Source of the DNA: Myxosarcina sp. GI1
GTDB lineage: Bacteria > Cyanobacteriota > Cyanobacteriia > Cyanobacteriales > Xenococcaceae
Direction of reading: 5' to 3'
DNA length: 64,000 nucleotides
NCBI RefSeq assembly: GCF_000756305.1
Contig: NZ_JRFE01000016.1
Span: 170,874 to 234,873 of the forward strand
Part shown: piece by piece, positions 35,844 through 44,243 of the stretch
Layout of the letters: every line of letters begins with the position of its first letter
Position numbering within the stretch: position 1 is the first letter of the stretch
Notes under the pieces: model-generated
What the model was told of the DNA's origin: nothing
What the model saw: the letters and a program-made list of their open reading frames with translations, nothing else
Databases searched by the model: none
Made by a program: the position numbers and the translations under genes

Positions 35844-37607
35844 ATGAAAAAATTTGTGCTGCTATGTCTATTTATATTGGGAATTGGCTTTGCATTATTT
35901 AATTTTAAAGGTTTGGCTCAAGGAGGAGAATTTGAGTCAATTATTATTGATTTTAAAGAAGATATACCTATAACTAAGATAAGTGAAGATATTCAGGATA
36001 TTTCGCAACAATACGGGCGATCGCTTCGCTTAAACAGCATTTTTTCGATTAATGACCGCGTATATGTCGTTGAAGGAAATAAAGAGTTTTTACGTAAGTT
36101 GAAGCGATCGCCTCTAAAAAAACAAACAGAATATATAGAAGCTAACTATATATACCATCAGTTTGACGCTCCCAACGACCCAGAATATAGCAAACAGTGG
36201 AACTTTCACAACATTAATGTCGAACAGGCTTGGGATGAAACCAAGGGTAATGGCGTTACCGTAGCGGTAATCGATACGGGAGTTACCCAGGTACCAGATT
36301 TAAAATTAACTAAGTTTGTTAAAGGCTATAACTTTGTTAGCGATAAAGTTGATGCTGCTGACGATAACGGTCATGGCACTCACGTAGCGGGAACTATCGC
36401 TCAATCTACCAATAACGGTTATGGAGTTGCGGGAATTGCTTACGAAGCTTCGATCATGCCGTTAAAAGTGCTGTCGAGTAGTGGCGGGGGAACCGTTGCC
36501 GATATTGCCGAGGCAATAAAATTTGCTGCCGACAATAATGCCGATGTAATTAACCTGAGTTTGGGCGGTATAGGTTCTAGCCATTTAATGCAAGAAGCCG
36601 TCGATTATGCCTACGCTAAAGGCGTAACGATTATTGCAGCCGCAGGTAACGAAAACCGAAATTCTGCTTCTTATCCCGCCCGTTACCCCCACGTAATGAG
36701 TGTAGCTGCTACCGATGCTACTGGAGTAAAAGCTCCCTACTCTAACTTTGGTGCGGGAGTTGATATTTCTGCCCCTGGAGGCAGCGAAGCAGGAAAGATT
36801 TTGCAAAATACCGTCGATCCTAGTAGCGGTAAGTCGGTGTTTGTCGGTTTTCAGGGTACGAGTATGGCAGCACCTCACGTTGCAGGTGTAGCAGCTTTGG
36901 TTAGAGCTAGCGGTATAGAAGAACCAGCAGAAGTAGTAAATATTCTCAAGCAATCTTCTCGCAAAATCAAAGAAGATCCCTTAAACCATTTTGGTGCGGG
37001 TCAATTGGATGCTGGTGGCGCGGTAAAACTTGCCCTCAAAGGTCAAATTACCTTTAAAGACTTTTTCCGTTGGTTACGCAATAGCGGCTATCTCAATCCT
37101 GGTTTCTGGCTAGATGGCGGTGCGGTTGCTTTTTTACCAAAACTGGCAATGGTCATCGGTTCTTACCTGCTGGCTTGGTTTTTACGTAACTATTTACCGT
37201 TTACTTTGGGTTTAAATAGCGGTTTAATTTTGGGCAGTTCGGGCTTGTTCTTTTTACAGGGACTATACATTTTCGATCTACCTCAATGGCCTCTACGTCT
37301 GTTTGGTAGTTCGATTCCCGAATTGGGTAATGTCGTTAGAGGAACCGCCAGCCTCAATCCCGTGTTTGCCAGCGTTTTAATTCCTTTTGTTTTAATTGTT
37401 TTGTTACTCGGACACTCTAGTTGGAAATGGTTTGCTATCGGTTCGAGTATTGGTGTAGCTGCTTGTTTGGCAGTTAGCGCGGCGATCGATCCTGCTGTCT
37501 GGGGATTGGGTGCTGGTGTAGCCGCTCGTAGTTTTCTCGGTATTAACGCTATACTCTGCCTTGCTTTGGCTTATGTAGCCAGTCAAAACGAAAAGCAAAG
37601 GGCATAA
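35844..37607 (+). CDS. Subtilisin-like S8 protease with C-terminal membrane domain
   Basis: The 587 residues have a signal peptide (about 1-28), an I9-type propeptide region (about 30-110) and a catalytic domain with Asp144 (AVIDTG), His177 (GHGTHVAGT) and Ser340 (GTSMAAPHVAG). After residue 400 the chain is strongly hydrophobic, with four or five helices (such as FLPKLAMVIGSYLLAWFL and SVLIPFVLIVLLLG) up to the end. The protease would therefore be anchored, with its catalytic part outside the cytoplasm. Most S8 proteases lack this tail; multi-helix tails on S8 peptidases are known in some cyanobacteria and actinobacteria (mycosins have only one). Preceded by a good ribosome site (GGGGAAG); a terminator follows. 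Confidence 0.9.
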   Translation: MKKFVLLCLFILGIGFALFNFKGLAQGGEFESIIIDFKEDIPITKISEDIQDISQQYGRSLRLNSIFSINDRVYVVEGNKEFLRKLKRSPLKKQTEYIEANYIYHQFDAPNDPEYSKQWNFHNINVEQAWDETKGNGVTVAVIDTGVTQVPDLKLTKFVKGYNFVSDKVDAADDNGHGTHVAGTIAQSTNNGYGVAGIAYEASIMPLKVLSSSGGGTVADIAEAIKFAADNNADVINLSLGGIGSSHLMQEAVDYAYAKGVTIIAAAGNENRNSASYPARYPHVMSVAATDATGVKAPYSNFGAGVDISAPGGSEAGKILQNTVDPSSGKSVFVGFQGTSMAAPHVAGVAALVRASGIEEPAEVVNILKQSSRKIKEDPLNHFGAGQLDAGGAVKLALKGQITFKDFFRWLRNSGYLNPGFWLDGGAVAFLPKLAMVIGSYLLAWFLRNYLPFTLGLNSGLILGSSGLFFLQGLYIFDLPQWPLRLFGSSIPELGNVVRGTASLNPVFASVLIPFVLIVLLLGHSSWKWFAIGSSIGVAACLAVSAAIDPAVWGLGAGVAARSFLGINAILCLALAYVASQNEKQRA

Positions 37608-37653
37608 AATTTGTCTTTGCTATGTCGAGCGAATAATTTTTTAGTCTATAAAT

Positions 37654-37677
37654 GGGGAGTTTTTCTCCCCTATTTTT
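37654..37677 (+). terminator. Rho-independent terminator of the subtilase gene
   Basis: GGGGAG, loop TTTTT, CTCCCC (37654-37670), followed by TATTTTTA. It lies 46 bases after the stop codon. Confidence 0.8.
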
Positions 37678-37754
37678 ATAGCTATTGTAGAGTAAGTTAA
37701 CTCACGTTATATTTGCTATTAACTGTCGATCGCTAACTAATACTGTTCGGATAA

Positions 37755-37824
37755 GCCCCCCAACCCCCAAATTTGGGGGAGCTAAATTTGTAAAAGTCCC
37801 CCAGGATTGGGGGATTGAGGGGGC
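37755..37824. repeat. C/G-run composite inverted-repeat element
   Basis: A 70-base element made of nested inverted repeats. GCCCCCCAA (37755-37763) faces TTGAGGGGGC (37815-37824) as an outer stem with one bulge. Inside lie the perfect palindrome CCCCCAAATTTGGGGG (37764-37779) and the hairpin CCCCCA-GGAT-TGGGGG (37798-37813). It ends 28 bases before the ATG of the next gene. It resembles small MITE-like repeats seen between cyanobacterial genes. Confidence 0.7.
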
Positions 37825-37852
37825 GGATAAAATAACTTGATAGATTAGAACT

Positions 37853-38068
37853 ATGACTGTAACAGGAAAAATAGAAAAAAAGGGATTTGGCTTTGGCACT
37901 TGGGCATTAGTAACTGACGATGGTACGACTTACGAACTAAAAGATCCTCCAGAAGAACTCAAGCAAGAGTCAATTAGGGTAGAAATCGAAGGAAAAACCA
38001 GAGAAGACGTAATGACCATTGCCATGATTGGTCCCGTATTAGAAATTGAATCTTATAAAAAACTCTAG
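37853..38068 (+). CDS. Small conserved-looking hypothetical protein, 71 aa
   Basis: The 71 residues read as alternating beta strands (VTGKIEKKGFGFGTWALVTD, TTYELKDPP, IRVEIEGKTREDVMTI, VLEIESY), suggesting a small OB-fold or beta-barrel protein. No cysteines, signal or membrane segment are seen. Comparable 70-residue proteins are common in cyanobacteria, but I know no function. Its ATG follows the C/G-run repeat by 28 bases, so the element may contribute the 5' leader. Convergent with the GatD-like gene. Confidence 0.65.
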   Translation: MTVTGKIEKKGFGFGTWALVTDDGTTYELKDPPEELKQESIRVEIEGKTREDVMTIAMIGPVLEIESYKKL

Positions 38069-38114
38069 GCGCGATCGCTTTTATATACAGCATTTTCCTG
38101 AGCAACAATGAAGT

Positions 38115-38900
38115 CTAAGAGATTTTGGCTAAATTTAATCGTTGAAGCATGGCTTTACGAGCTTCATAAGCCAGAGTATCTGGGAGTTTAATCAAATTGA
38201 TTTCGGTTTGATATTTTCTTTGTAGGGCTTTTTTTATCAACCAGTCGGCAATAAAAGGATTTTTGGGCAATAAAGGTCCGTGGGCGTAAGTAGCGATCGC
38301 ATTACCGTAAAAAGCCCCTTCCCAACCATCTTCACCGTTGTTTCCCAATCCGCTCACTACCTTACCCAAAGGCTGAACGCTATTTAAATAAGTTCTGCCG
38401 CCGTGATTTTCAAAGCCAATGGCAATTGGTTTTTCACCTAACATTGCCTGTAGTTCTTCAGCGAGAGGAGAAGCGGCAATTTCAAAGACTAAATTACCGA
38501 TGCAGCGTTTGGCATTAATACCTGGATGTTTGCTAACCAAATCCAACAAGCCCAAGCCTTCAATTCTCTGTCCTAAAGCAGGTTCGTAATAATGCCCCAA
38601 AAGCTGTGGCGAACCACAGGTAAATACACCAGGCGTATTGGCTTCTAACATGGTGCGTAGAGCATCAGCTTTTGCTCCTCGCAGATCTCGCATTACGATT
38701 TCTTGCTGCCGATCCTGCGCGCCACCACCAACAATCAGATCGACTCGCTTAAATTCTGCGATCGCTGTTTCTCGTTGTAGGGGAACGATTTCGACTTCCA
38801 TATCGCGCCACTGACAGCGTTGCTGCAAGCAAATTACGTTGCCGCGATCGCCATAAGTACTCATTAAGTTTGGATATAGCCAACCGATAGATAATTTCAT
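38115..38900 (-). CDS. gatD: GatD-like class I glutamine amidotransferase
   Basis: The 261 residues form a CobB/CobQ-type amidotransferase: SIGWLYPNLMSTYGDRGN start, VGGGAQDRQQ, nucleophile Cys95 in FTCGSPQLLG and His207 in YAHGPLLPKNP. GatD with MurT amidates the glutamate of lipid II. MurT is not adjacent here, so the partner is elsewhere or the target is different. Full length for the family. It is convergent with the small gene at 37853 and divergent from clpS. Confidence 0.85.
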   Translation of the reverse strand: MKLSIGWLYPNLMSTYGDRGNVICLQQRCQWRDMEVEIVPLQRETAIAEFKRVDLIVGGGAQDRQQEIVMRDLRGAKADALRTMLEANTPGVFTCGSPQLLGHYYEPALGQRIEGLGLLDLVSKHPGINAKRCIGNLVFEIAASPLAEELQAMLGEKPIAIGFENHGGRTYLNSVQPLGKVVSGLGNNGEDGWEGAFYGNAIATYAHGPLLPKNPFIADWLIKKALQRKYQTEINLIKLPDTLAYEARKAMLQRLNLAKIS

Positions 38901-39123
38901 TTTGCTAGTTGTTCGGAATTAATGCGAGCCATGAAGAAAATACAAAATTAGACAATATGAAACTCTTTTATATCTATCTCTGTAAAAAATTGCTAGTTTA
39001 ATTTTGAACAAAATATTAAAAATAGGTAAACTGTTTTAAGGCTCGCTCTTAATAATTTTCAGCACTTTAAGTTTTGTCGAACATTACAATAGAGTTTTAC
39101 CGAATTAACAGGATTTATCGCTC

Positions 39124-39417
39124 ATGACTGCTACGCCTACAACTATTAGAGAACGTGCAGGTCAAACCGTAAAAGAACTTTATCCTAACTATAAAGTAAT
39201 CGTCCTCAATGATGACTTTAATACTTTCAAGCACGTTGCCGAATGTTTGATGAAATATATTCCTGGTATGAATGGCGATCGCGCCTGGGAATTAACCGAG
39301 CAAATACACAATGAAGGACAGGCAATAGTCTGGGTAGGTCCTCAAGAACAAGCCGAACTATATCATCAACAATTAAGAAGAGCGGGTTTGACAATGGCAC
39401 CGTTAGAAAAGGCGTAA
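39124..39417 (+). CDS. clpS: ClpS adaptor protein
   Basis: The 97 residues have the ClpS fold: VIVLNDDFNTFKHVAECLMKYIPG with the NDDxNT motif that binds N-degrons, and EQIHNEGQAIVWVG. ClpS delivers N-end-rule substrates to the Clp protease (ClpC/ClpP in cyanobacteria). The N-terminal 18 residues (TATPTTIRERAGQTVKE) are extended and basic, as usual. It is 42 bases upstream of the DUF2103 gene in the same direction. Confidence 0.93.
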   Translation: MTATPTTIRERAGQTVKELYPNYKVIVLNDDFNTFKHVAECLMKYIPGMNGDRAWELTEQIHNEGQAIVWVGPQEQAELYHQQLRRAGLTMAPLEKA

Positions 39418-39458
39418 AATTAAATAATTTATTAGTTTATGGCGATCGCCCTTTAGTT

Positions 39459-39752
39459 ATGACTGACTCTTCTGACGGTAGGCTAGTTTGGAATCATTCT
39501 ACTCATCTTCCTGGTTTGATTCCCATTCTAGAAAAGCTAGTTGATTGTGAGGGCATAGGTACTGTTACTCCAGGTAGAATAAAAACCGCTAGAGGTCGCT
39601 CTCCTCATCTAAAACTGAGAGTATCCGTACCGATTAGAGGAGGCTATAAAGTTATCGCTCGTCAGGGTAAGACCGTACAGGAAGTTTTTATTCTCACAGT
39701 ACTAGAACAAAAAGCCTTGGAAAAAGCGATCGCCTCTTTATTAGACTCTTAG
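39459..39752 (+). CDS. DUF2103-like protein, 97 aa
   Basis: The 97 residues include WNHSTHLPGLIPILEKLVD, TVTPGRIKTARGRSPHLKLRVSVPIRGGYKVIARQGKTVQEVF, a sequence I associate with DUF2103 in cyanobacteria and archaea. The start His residues could bind metal. Function unknown. It lies between clpS and the oxidoreductase, 10 bases before the latter, so clpS, this gene and the oxidoreductase may be one transcript. Confidence 0.75.
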   Translation: MTDSSDGRLVWNHSTHLPGLIPILEKLVDCEGIGTVTPGRIKTARGRSPHLKLRVSVPIRGGYKVIARQGKTVQEVFILTVLEQKALEKAIASLLDS

Positions 39753-39762
39753 CAATAAATTA

Positions 39763-41307
39763 ATGAACGATTCTCTAGCAGCAGATGTAGTAATTATCGG
39801 CAGTGGCGTTGGCGGTTTGTGCTGTGGGGCCTTACTTGCCAAATACGGTTTTAAAGTAATTGTTTGCGAAAGTCATGCGATCGCTGGTGGTGCGGCACAT
39901 AGTTTCGAGCGCGATGGCTATAAGTTTGATTCTGGTCCCTCGCTCTATTCGGGCATGTCTCGTTCTCCGTCTAATAATCCTTTGCGACAGGTTTTAGATG
40001 TACTCGATGAAGATATTGAGTGGGTCAACTACGATGTTTGGGGTTGTCGGCTACCAGAAGCAGATTTTGATGCTTACATTGGTGCCAATCATTTTACTGA
40101 AACTTTAGCCAAACTGAGGGGTGAAGCTGCCGTAGCCGAGTGGCAACAACTACAGGCAGAAATGAAAATATTTGCCGAAGCAGTTAATGCCCTGCCTCCT
40201 CTAGCAATGCGCTTCGATCTGGGGGCAGCCGTAAGTATGGGTAAGTATCTTCCTTCAATGCTGTGGCATTTACCCAACATTCTCAAACTAACCAGACCGT
40301 TTAGCGAAATTATCGATGGAACCGTCAGCGATCGCTTCATTCGTGACTGGCTCGATCTATTATGCTTTTTGTTGTCTGGTCTACCTGCCAGCGGTACGGT
40401 AGGAGCGGTAATGGCGTTTATGTTTGCCGAATGGTACAAACCAGGGGTAGAGCTAGATTATCCCGTCGGCGGTAGTGGCGCGATCGTCGATGCCTTACTT
40501 AGAGGATTGACTAAAAATGGGGGCGAAATCTTGTATAACTCCCACGTAGCCGAAATTTTAGTTGAAGATAAACAGGCGGTAGGCGTACGGTTAGGTAATG
40601 GCAAAAAGATTGCTGCCTCTAAAGCAGTAGTCTCTAATGCCTCTATTTGGGACACTTTGCCCTTAATACCCCAGGGCGCATTACCTCAAGATTTTGTCAC
40701 CGAACGTCAAGCTATCCCCGAATGCGAAAGCTTTATGCACCTCCATCTAGGTATTGACGGGACGGGACTACCAAAAAACTTACAGTGTCACTATATTGTG
40801 GTAAACGATTGGGAACAAGGCGTTACCGCACCGCAAAACGTAGTAGTAGCTTCTATTCCTTCGGTGTTAGACCCCTCTCTCGCTCCTGCTGGCAAGCACG
40901 TCGTACATGTTTATACACCAGGTAACGAACCTTACGAAATTTGGGCGGGACTCGATCGCCGCAGCGCAGAATACGACCGACTAAAAACAGAACGGGCTGA
41001 AGTTATGTGGCAGGGCTTAGAACGCATCATTCCCGACATTCGCAACCGTTGTGAAGTAACTTTGGTTGGTACGCCTTTAACCCATAAACGCTATCTTCGT
41101 CGCCATTGCGGTACCTATGGACCTGCAATAAAAGCAGGAAATGGTTTGTTTCCTGGTTCTAACACTCCCCTATCCAAATTGTACTGCTGCGGAGATTCTA
41201 CCTTTCCTGGTATCGGCATTCCTGCCGTTGCTGCCAGTGGTGCGATCGCAGCTAATACCATTGCTTCTTTGAAGCAACATTTGCAAATGCTGGAGTTAGT
41301 TACTTAG
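39763..41307 (+). CDS. FAD-dependent oxidoreductase, carotenoid isomerase/desaturase-like
   Basis: The 514 residues start with the dinucleotide motif VVIIGSGVGGLCCGALLAKYG and CESHAIAGGAAHSFERDGYKFDSGPSLY, as in CrtISO/CrtH and related phytoene-dehydrogenase-like enzymes. The C-terminal motif GDSTFPGIGIPAVAASG completes the FAD site. CrtISO-type proteins isomerise poly-cis carotenes; many relatives have no proven substrate, so I do not give a symbol. It sits 10 bases after the DUF2103 gene. Full length for the family. Confidence 0.85.
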   Translation: MNDSLAADVVIIGSGVGGLCCGALLAKYGFKVIVCESHAIAGGAAHSFERDGYKFDSGPSLYSGMSRSPSNNPLRQVLDVLDEDIEWVNYDVWGCRLPEADFDAYIGANHFTETLAKLRGEAAVAEWQQLQAEMKIFAEAVNALPPLAMRFDLGAAVSMGKYLPSMLWHLPNILKLTRPFSEIIDGTVSDRFIRDWLDLLCFLLSGLPASGTVGAVMAFMFAEWYKPGVELDYPVGGSGAIVDALLRGLTKNGGEILYNSHVAEILVEDKQAVGVRLGNGKKIAASKAVVSNASIWDTLPLIPQGALPQDFVTERQAIPECESFMHLHLGIDGTGLPKNLQCHYIVVNDWEQGVTAPQNVVVASIPSVLDPSLAPAGKHVVHVYTPGNEPYEIWAGLDRRSAEYDRLKTERAEVMWQGLERIIPDIRNRCEVTLVGTPLTHKRYLRRHCGTYGPAIKAGNGLFPGSNTPLSKLYCCGDSTFPGIGIPAVAASGAIAANTIASLKQHLQMLELVT

Positions 41308-41414
41308 TGATTACTTAGAATTAAAGATTGGGATAATTCAGTATAACTACGGTATTTCCTGTAAAAACCGCAATTGAGAGCTAAACTAAGAGATGCTATC
41401 GAACGAGTTCGAGT

Positions 41415-42206
41415 ATGACTAACCTCAAATCAGTTCCCAAACCCAGTGAGGAAATTAGTAATTACGAGTGGGATTTAACTCCTCCTGCCGTAAAAATAAT
41501 TATCAATCGTTTTCAACAATCGCTAGATCGACATCAAGAGCGTATCAAACAATTAAAAGCAGAGAACCAGTTGTTGCGCCAACGGCTCGATTTGGAATTG
41601 AATTCGCGCGATCGCGTTTCTTTACCATCTCTACCCGAAGTTTTGTTATGGGCGACTATTGGCTTATTCCTCACAGTAGGCTGTACTTTTATTTCCGCCC
41701 ATACTATTGCCGCACCCTGGTCCTGGCAGCGAGGAATCACTACTTACTCTATAGGTGTTAGTTATCAGGTTGGTGCTGTTTTACTTGTTGGCTGTTTGGG
41801 TGGCAAAAGTGCTGCTGGGCTATCACAATTGGCTTATTTATTATTGGGTTTAACAGGGCTGTCTATTTTCGATCGCGGCGGCGGTTGGCAATATTTTCAG
41901 CAGCCTAATTTTGGTTATTTACTGGGCTTTATTTTTGGTGGTTGGTTGTGTGGCTATTTGGCTTTTCAGTCTAAATCCAGGTTAGATACTCTAGTGCTTA
42001 GTTGTTTGACGGGTTTATTAGTAATTCATTTAACAGGTCTTATCTATCTAACAGGTTTGCATTTTTCTATTGGGTTGGGAGAAGGACTTGATTCTTGGTG
42101 GCAAGCAATTGTAATTTATTCCCTTACGCCCCTTCCAGGTCAATTAGCGGTAATTTGTGCCATAAGTATAATTGCTCTAATTATGCGAAGAATTATGTTT
42201 TCTTAA
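41415..42206 (+). CDS. bioY: BioY-like biotin transporter with coiled-coil N-terminal extension
   Basis: Residues 75-263 form about six membrane helices with the BioY-type sequence GAVLLVGCLGGKSAAGLSQLAYLLLGLTG, then GGGWQYFQQPNFGYLLGFIFGGWLCG. This is the substrate-binding S component of an ECF biotin importer. Residues 1-74 are an extra cytosolic region with a heptad-like coiled coil (IINRFQQSLDRHQERIKQLKAENQLLRQRL); BioY normally has about 190 residues. The EcfA and EcfT partners are not nearby. The extension may hold the partner or a regulator; that is an inference. Confidence 0.75.
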   Translation: MTNLKSVPKPSEEISNYEWDLTPPAVKIIINRFQQSLDRHQERIKQLKAENQLLRQRLDLELNSRDRVSLPSLPEVLLWATIGLFLTVGCTFISAHTIAAPWSWQRGITTYSIGVSYQVGAVLLVGCLGGKSAAGLSQLAYLLLGLTGLSIFDRGGGWQYFQQPNFGYLLGFIFGGWLCGYLAFQSKSRLDTLVLSCLTGLLVIHLTGLIYLTGLHFSIGLGEGLDSWWQAIVIYSLTPLPGQLAVICAISIIALIMRRIMFS

Positions 42207-42287
42207 GCGCGAGCGCTAATTGTTCTCAAGGTTCTGAAAAGTAAGACTCAACATTCTATTTATTAATGTTTGACTATCTGAGATAGT

Positions 42288-42779
42288 TTATAAATCCCCT
42301 TCTCTATTTGAGCTTTGTTTAATCGATGGTTGACAAAGAACGGGAAAGTTAACTGAATTAGCAATAAAACAAAATTTGTGGGCTGTTTGGTGTAACTGTT
42401 TTGCCTTTTTCAAATCGCTTTCAGTAGTAATAGTAGCCTCTGGCTGAAGAACAACTTCGGTAAATTTTCCGCTACCATTTTTCATTTCCTCCATCTTGCC
42501 AATAGCGATATCTCGATAGGCGATCGCAATTATTCCTGCTTCAGAACATAAATGCAGATACCACAGCATATGACAACTAGACAGAGAAGCTACCAATAAT
42601 TCTTCGGGGTTATATTTGGTTTTATCTCCACGAAAAGTAGGATCTGATGAGCCATAAACGATCGGCTTGCCTTTTACTTCTATTTCATAAGTGCGGTCAT
42701 AGGCTTGGTAATTTTCAGTACCTCTATTTCTATTCCCCGTCCATTTGAGAATTGTTTGATACTTATGTTCTTTTGACAT
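42288..42779 (-). CDS. OsmC-family peroxiredoxin-like protein
   Basis: The 163 residues include the OsmC core: NPEELLVASLSSCHMLWYLHLCSEAGI with a candidate redox Cys at SSC near 66, and a C-terminal HKFCFIANSVNFPV. OsmC/YhfA proteins reduce organic hydroperoxides; the second Cys is in CFIANS near 144. It is 17 bases below the SWIM gene in the same direction and probably co-transcribed. The beta-rich N-terminus (YQTILKWTGNRNRGTENYQ) is as expected. Confidence 0.88.
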   Translation of the reverse strand: MSKEHKYQTILKWTGNRNRGTENYQAYDRTYEIEVKGKPIVYGSSDPTFRGDKTKYNPEELLVASLSSCHMLWYLHLCSEAGIIAIAYRDIAIGKMEEMKNGSGKFTEVVLQPEATITTESDLKKAKQLHQTAHKFCFIANSVNFPVLCQPSIKQSSNREGDL

Positions 42780-42796
42780 AATTTATCTGGAACGCT

Positions 42797-43663
42797 TTAT
42801 TTATTTTCATTGCTCAAAGCTGCCATAATCGCCTGTTGAGTAGCTGTTTGATAGGTCTGAGTTAAAAATTGCTCTAAAGCTTCGGTATCGGCAGCTGGCA
42901 ACGGAATTCTGCCTAGTAAATCGAGAACATTTTTATTTTCTAAAGGAGGCGCGATCGCTACTAAGGAAGATTCTAAAGGTTCGTCGTACTGCCAAAAGCG
43001 ATTGACTTGGGTTTCATCGGCTGCTGGCATGGTAGCCTCAGTATTGTTTTCTAATTTATCTGTTGGTTCTTTAGGTAATGATGCTGCCTTTTGAGTACGC
43101 ATCTGCCGCAAACCTTCAAGTATTTGCTCTTTAGTTCTGCCGCGAAGTTGAAAAATAATAAAGGGATCTTCTTTAAAGCGATCGCCCAACTGATAGTAAA
43201 CTGCCGCAATATGTTTGCAAGGATTGGCTTTATCGGGACAGCTACAGCGAGAGCGAACGTCGTTGAGAGTAAAGGGAAATAAACTCAAGCCATTGGCGGT
43301 AAACACGGCTTCAATGTCTTCTGGCATTTCTCCTGCCAGTAATTGGGCAGAAAAGATCGCTTTTTCAGACATAGTTTGAATTACAGCTTCCCAATCTTCA
43401 TCGGTAAAGGGAGGCTGAGACATCTTAGCAATTGCTCGTTCGCGATTTTCACTGGGAAATGGTTCGAGAGAAATTGCCACTCGATAGGGTTCGGCTTCGC
43501 TACCCTGCACTGCCGCTAAAGCTTGCGATCGCTCGAATACAATACTTAAAACGTTTCCTTCTCTGGCATAGTTTCTGCCTCGTTCGAGCCGCTTTTTAAA
43601 CCGATAAGAATCGAGTAATTCCAACCAGCGCCTGACCCACCATTCTTCTGTAGCAAATTCCAT
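42797..43663 (-). CDS. SWIM zinc-finger protein
   Basis: The 288 residues have the SWIM motif CSCPDKANPCKHIAAVYYQLG (C-x-C-x6-C-x-H, near 136-146) after a beta-rich domain. N-terminal WVRRWLELLDSYRFKKRLERGRNYAREG is typical of SWIM proteins found beside SNF2-type helicases. Such a partner is absent here. The C-terminus is Pro/Glu-rich and helical. SWIM domains bind DNA or proteins; function here is unknown. Operon with the OsmC gene is likely. Confidence 0.85.
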   Translation of the reverse strand: MEFATEEWWVRRWLELLDSYRFKKRLERGRNYAREGNVLSIVFERSQALAAVQGSEAEPYRVAISLEPFPSENRERAIAKMSQPPFTDEDWEAVIQTMSEKAIFSAQLLAGEMPEDIEAVFTANGLSLFPFTLNDVRSRCSCPDKANPCKHIAAVYYQLGDRFKEDPFIIFQLRGRTKEQILEGLRQMRTQKAASLPKEPTDKLENNTEATMPAADETQVNRFWQYDEPLESSLVAIAPPLENKNVLDLLGRIPLPAADTEALEQFLTQTYQTATQQAIMAALSNENK

Positions 43664-43971
43664 AATTATAAAACTTTTATCTGTATGCGATTAAAGCAAT
43701 TCTCGATCGAATAAAGTACACTTTGGATTAGTTAGACACTAGGCATTAAGATTTTGGCGACCTTGGTTTGGTTTGAATTTGTATTTAACTTAAGATGAAA
43801 ACTGCTATAAATTTTGGGCGAGCGCCTTTAACAACAGCGAGCGATGCTCGGTCGAAACCAAATCCTTCTAAAGTTAGTTTATCAATAGTAGCAGTAAAGC
43901 TAGAATCGTATAATTGAATACTTATTTATTTGGATTCAGGTTGTTTACAGAATTTTTATTGAGGATTAATA
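43664..43971. other. Intergenic region with possible structured RNA
   Basis: This 308-base gap separates the divergent SWIM gene and the small HMA-like gene. TTTGGTTT (43767-43774) and AAACCAAA (43855-43862) face each other. Between them lie CGAGC-GAT-GCTCG (43838-43850), a strong small hairpin, and GGCGAGCGCC (43817-43826), a near-palindrome. No gene is seen. Whether this is a leader RNA or a repeat is not known. Confidence 0.35.
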
Positions 43972-44166
43972 ATGATTGAATTAAAAGTACCTACCATTAA
44001 TAGTTCCGAAGCTGCTGACAGACTTAAAGAAACTATTCTTACTTCCGAACCAGATGCTAAAGTTGAAATCGATACCAACACTAAAAAAGTAACTGTAGAT
44101 TCAAAAGCATCAGCAGAAACTTTTATCGAGCTAATTGAAGCTGAGGGTCACAAAATAGAAGAATAG
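43972..44166 (+). CDS. Small HMA-like protein without metal-binding cysteines, 64 aa
   Basis: The 64 residues have the beta-alpha-beta-beta-alpha pattern of a heavy-metal-associated domain (IELKVPTINSSEAADRLKET, AKVEIDTNTKKVTVDS, AETFIELIEAEGHKIE). The metal motif GMTCxxC is replaced by PTINSSE and the protein has no cysteine at all. It therefore cannot bind copper like CopZ. It may be a ferredoxin-like fold used for protein contact. The ATG has a GAGG ribosome site (GAGGATTAAT) just upstream. Divergent from the SWIM gene. Confidence 0.72.
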   Translation: MIELKVPTINSSEAADRLKETILTSEPDAKVEIDTNTKKVTVDSKASAETFIELIEAEGHKIEE

Positions 44167-44194
44167 TATTGTTTTTGGTTAATGGGCGGTATTG

Positions 44195-44243
44195 ACAATG
44201 AGCAATGAGCGATCGCCAACGCTCGGTAAACATTGTTCATTGT
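44195..44243. terminator. Long inverted repeat between convergent genes
   Basis: ACAATGAGCAATG (44195-44207) pairs with CATTGTTCATTGT (44231-44243) over 13 positions with one mismatch, 23-base loop containing a HIP1 octamer. Heptameric in nature (CAATGAG/TTGTTCA units). The right arm overlaps the final codons of the M15 gene. It may act as a terminator in both directions. Confidence 0.5.

Noticed and set aside
43801-43870. tRNA-like stretch with GGTCGAAACC
   Set aside because: It resembles a T-loop but no acceptor stem, D-arm or anticodon arm can be folded around it.
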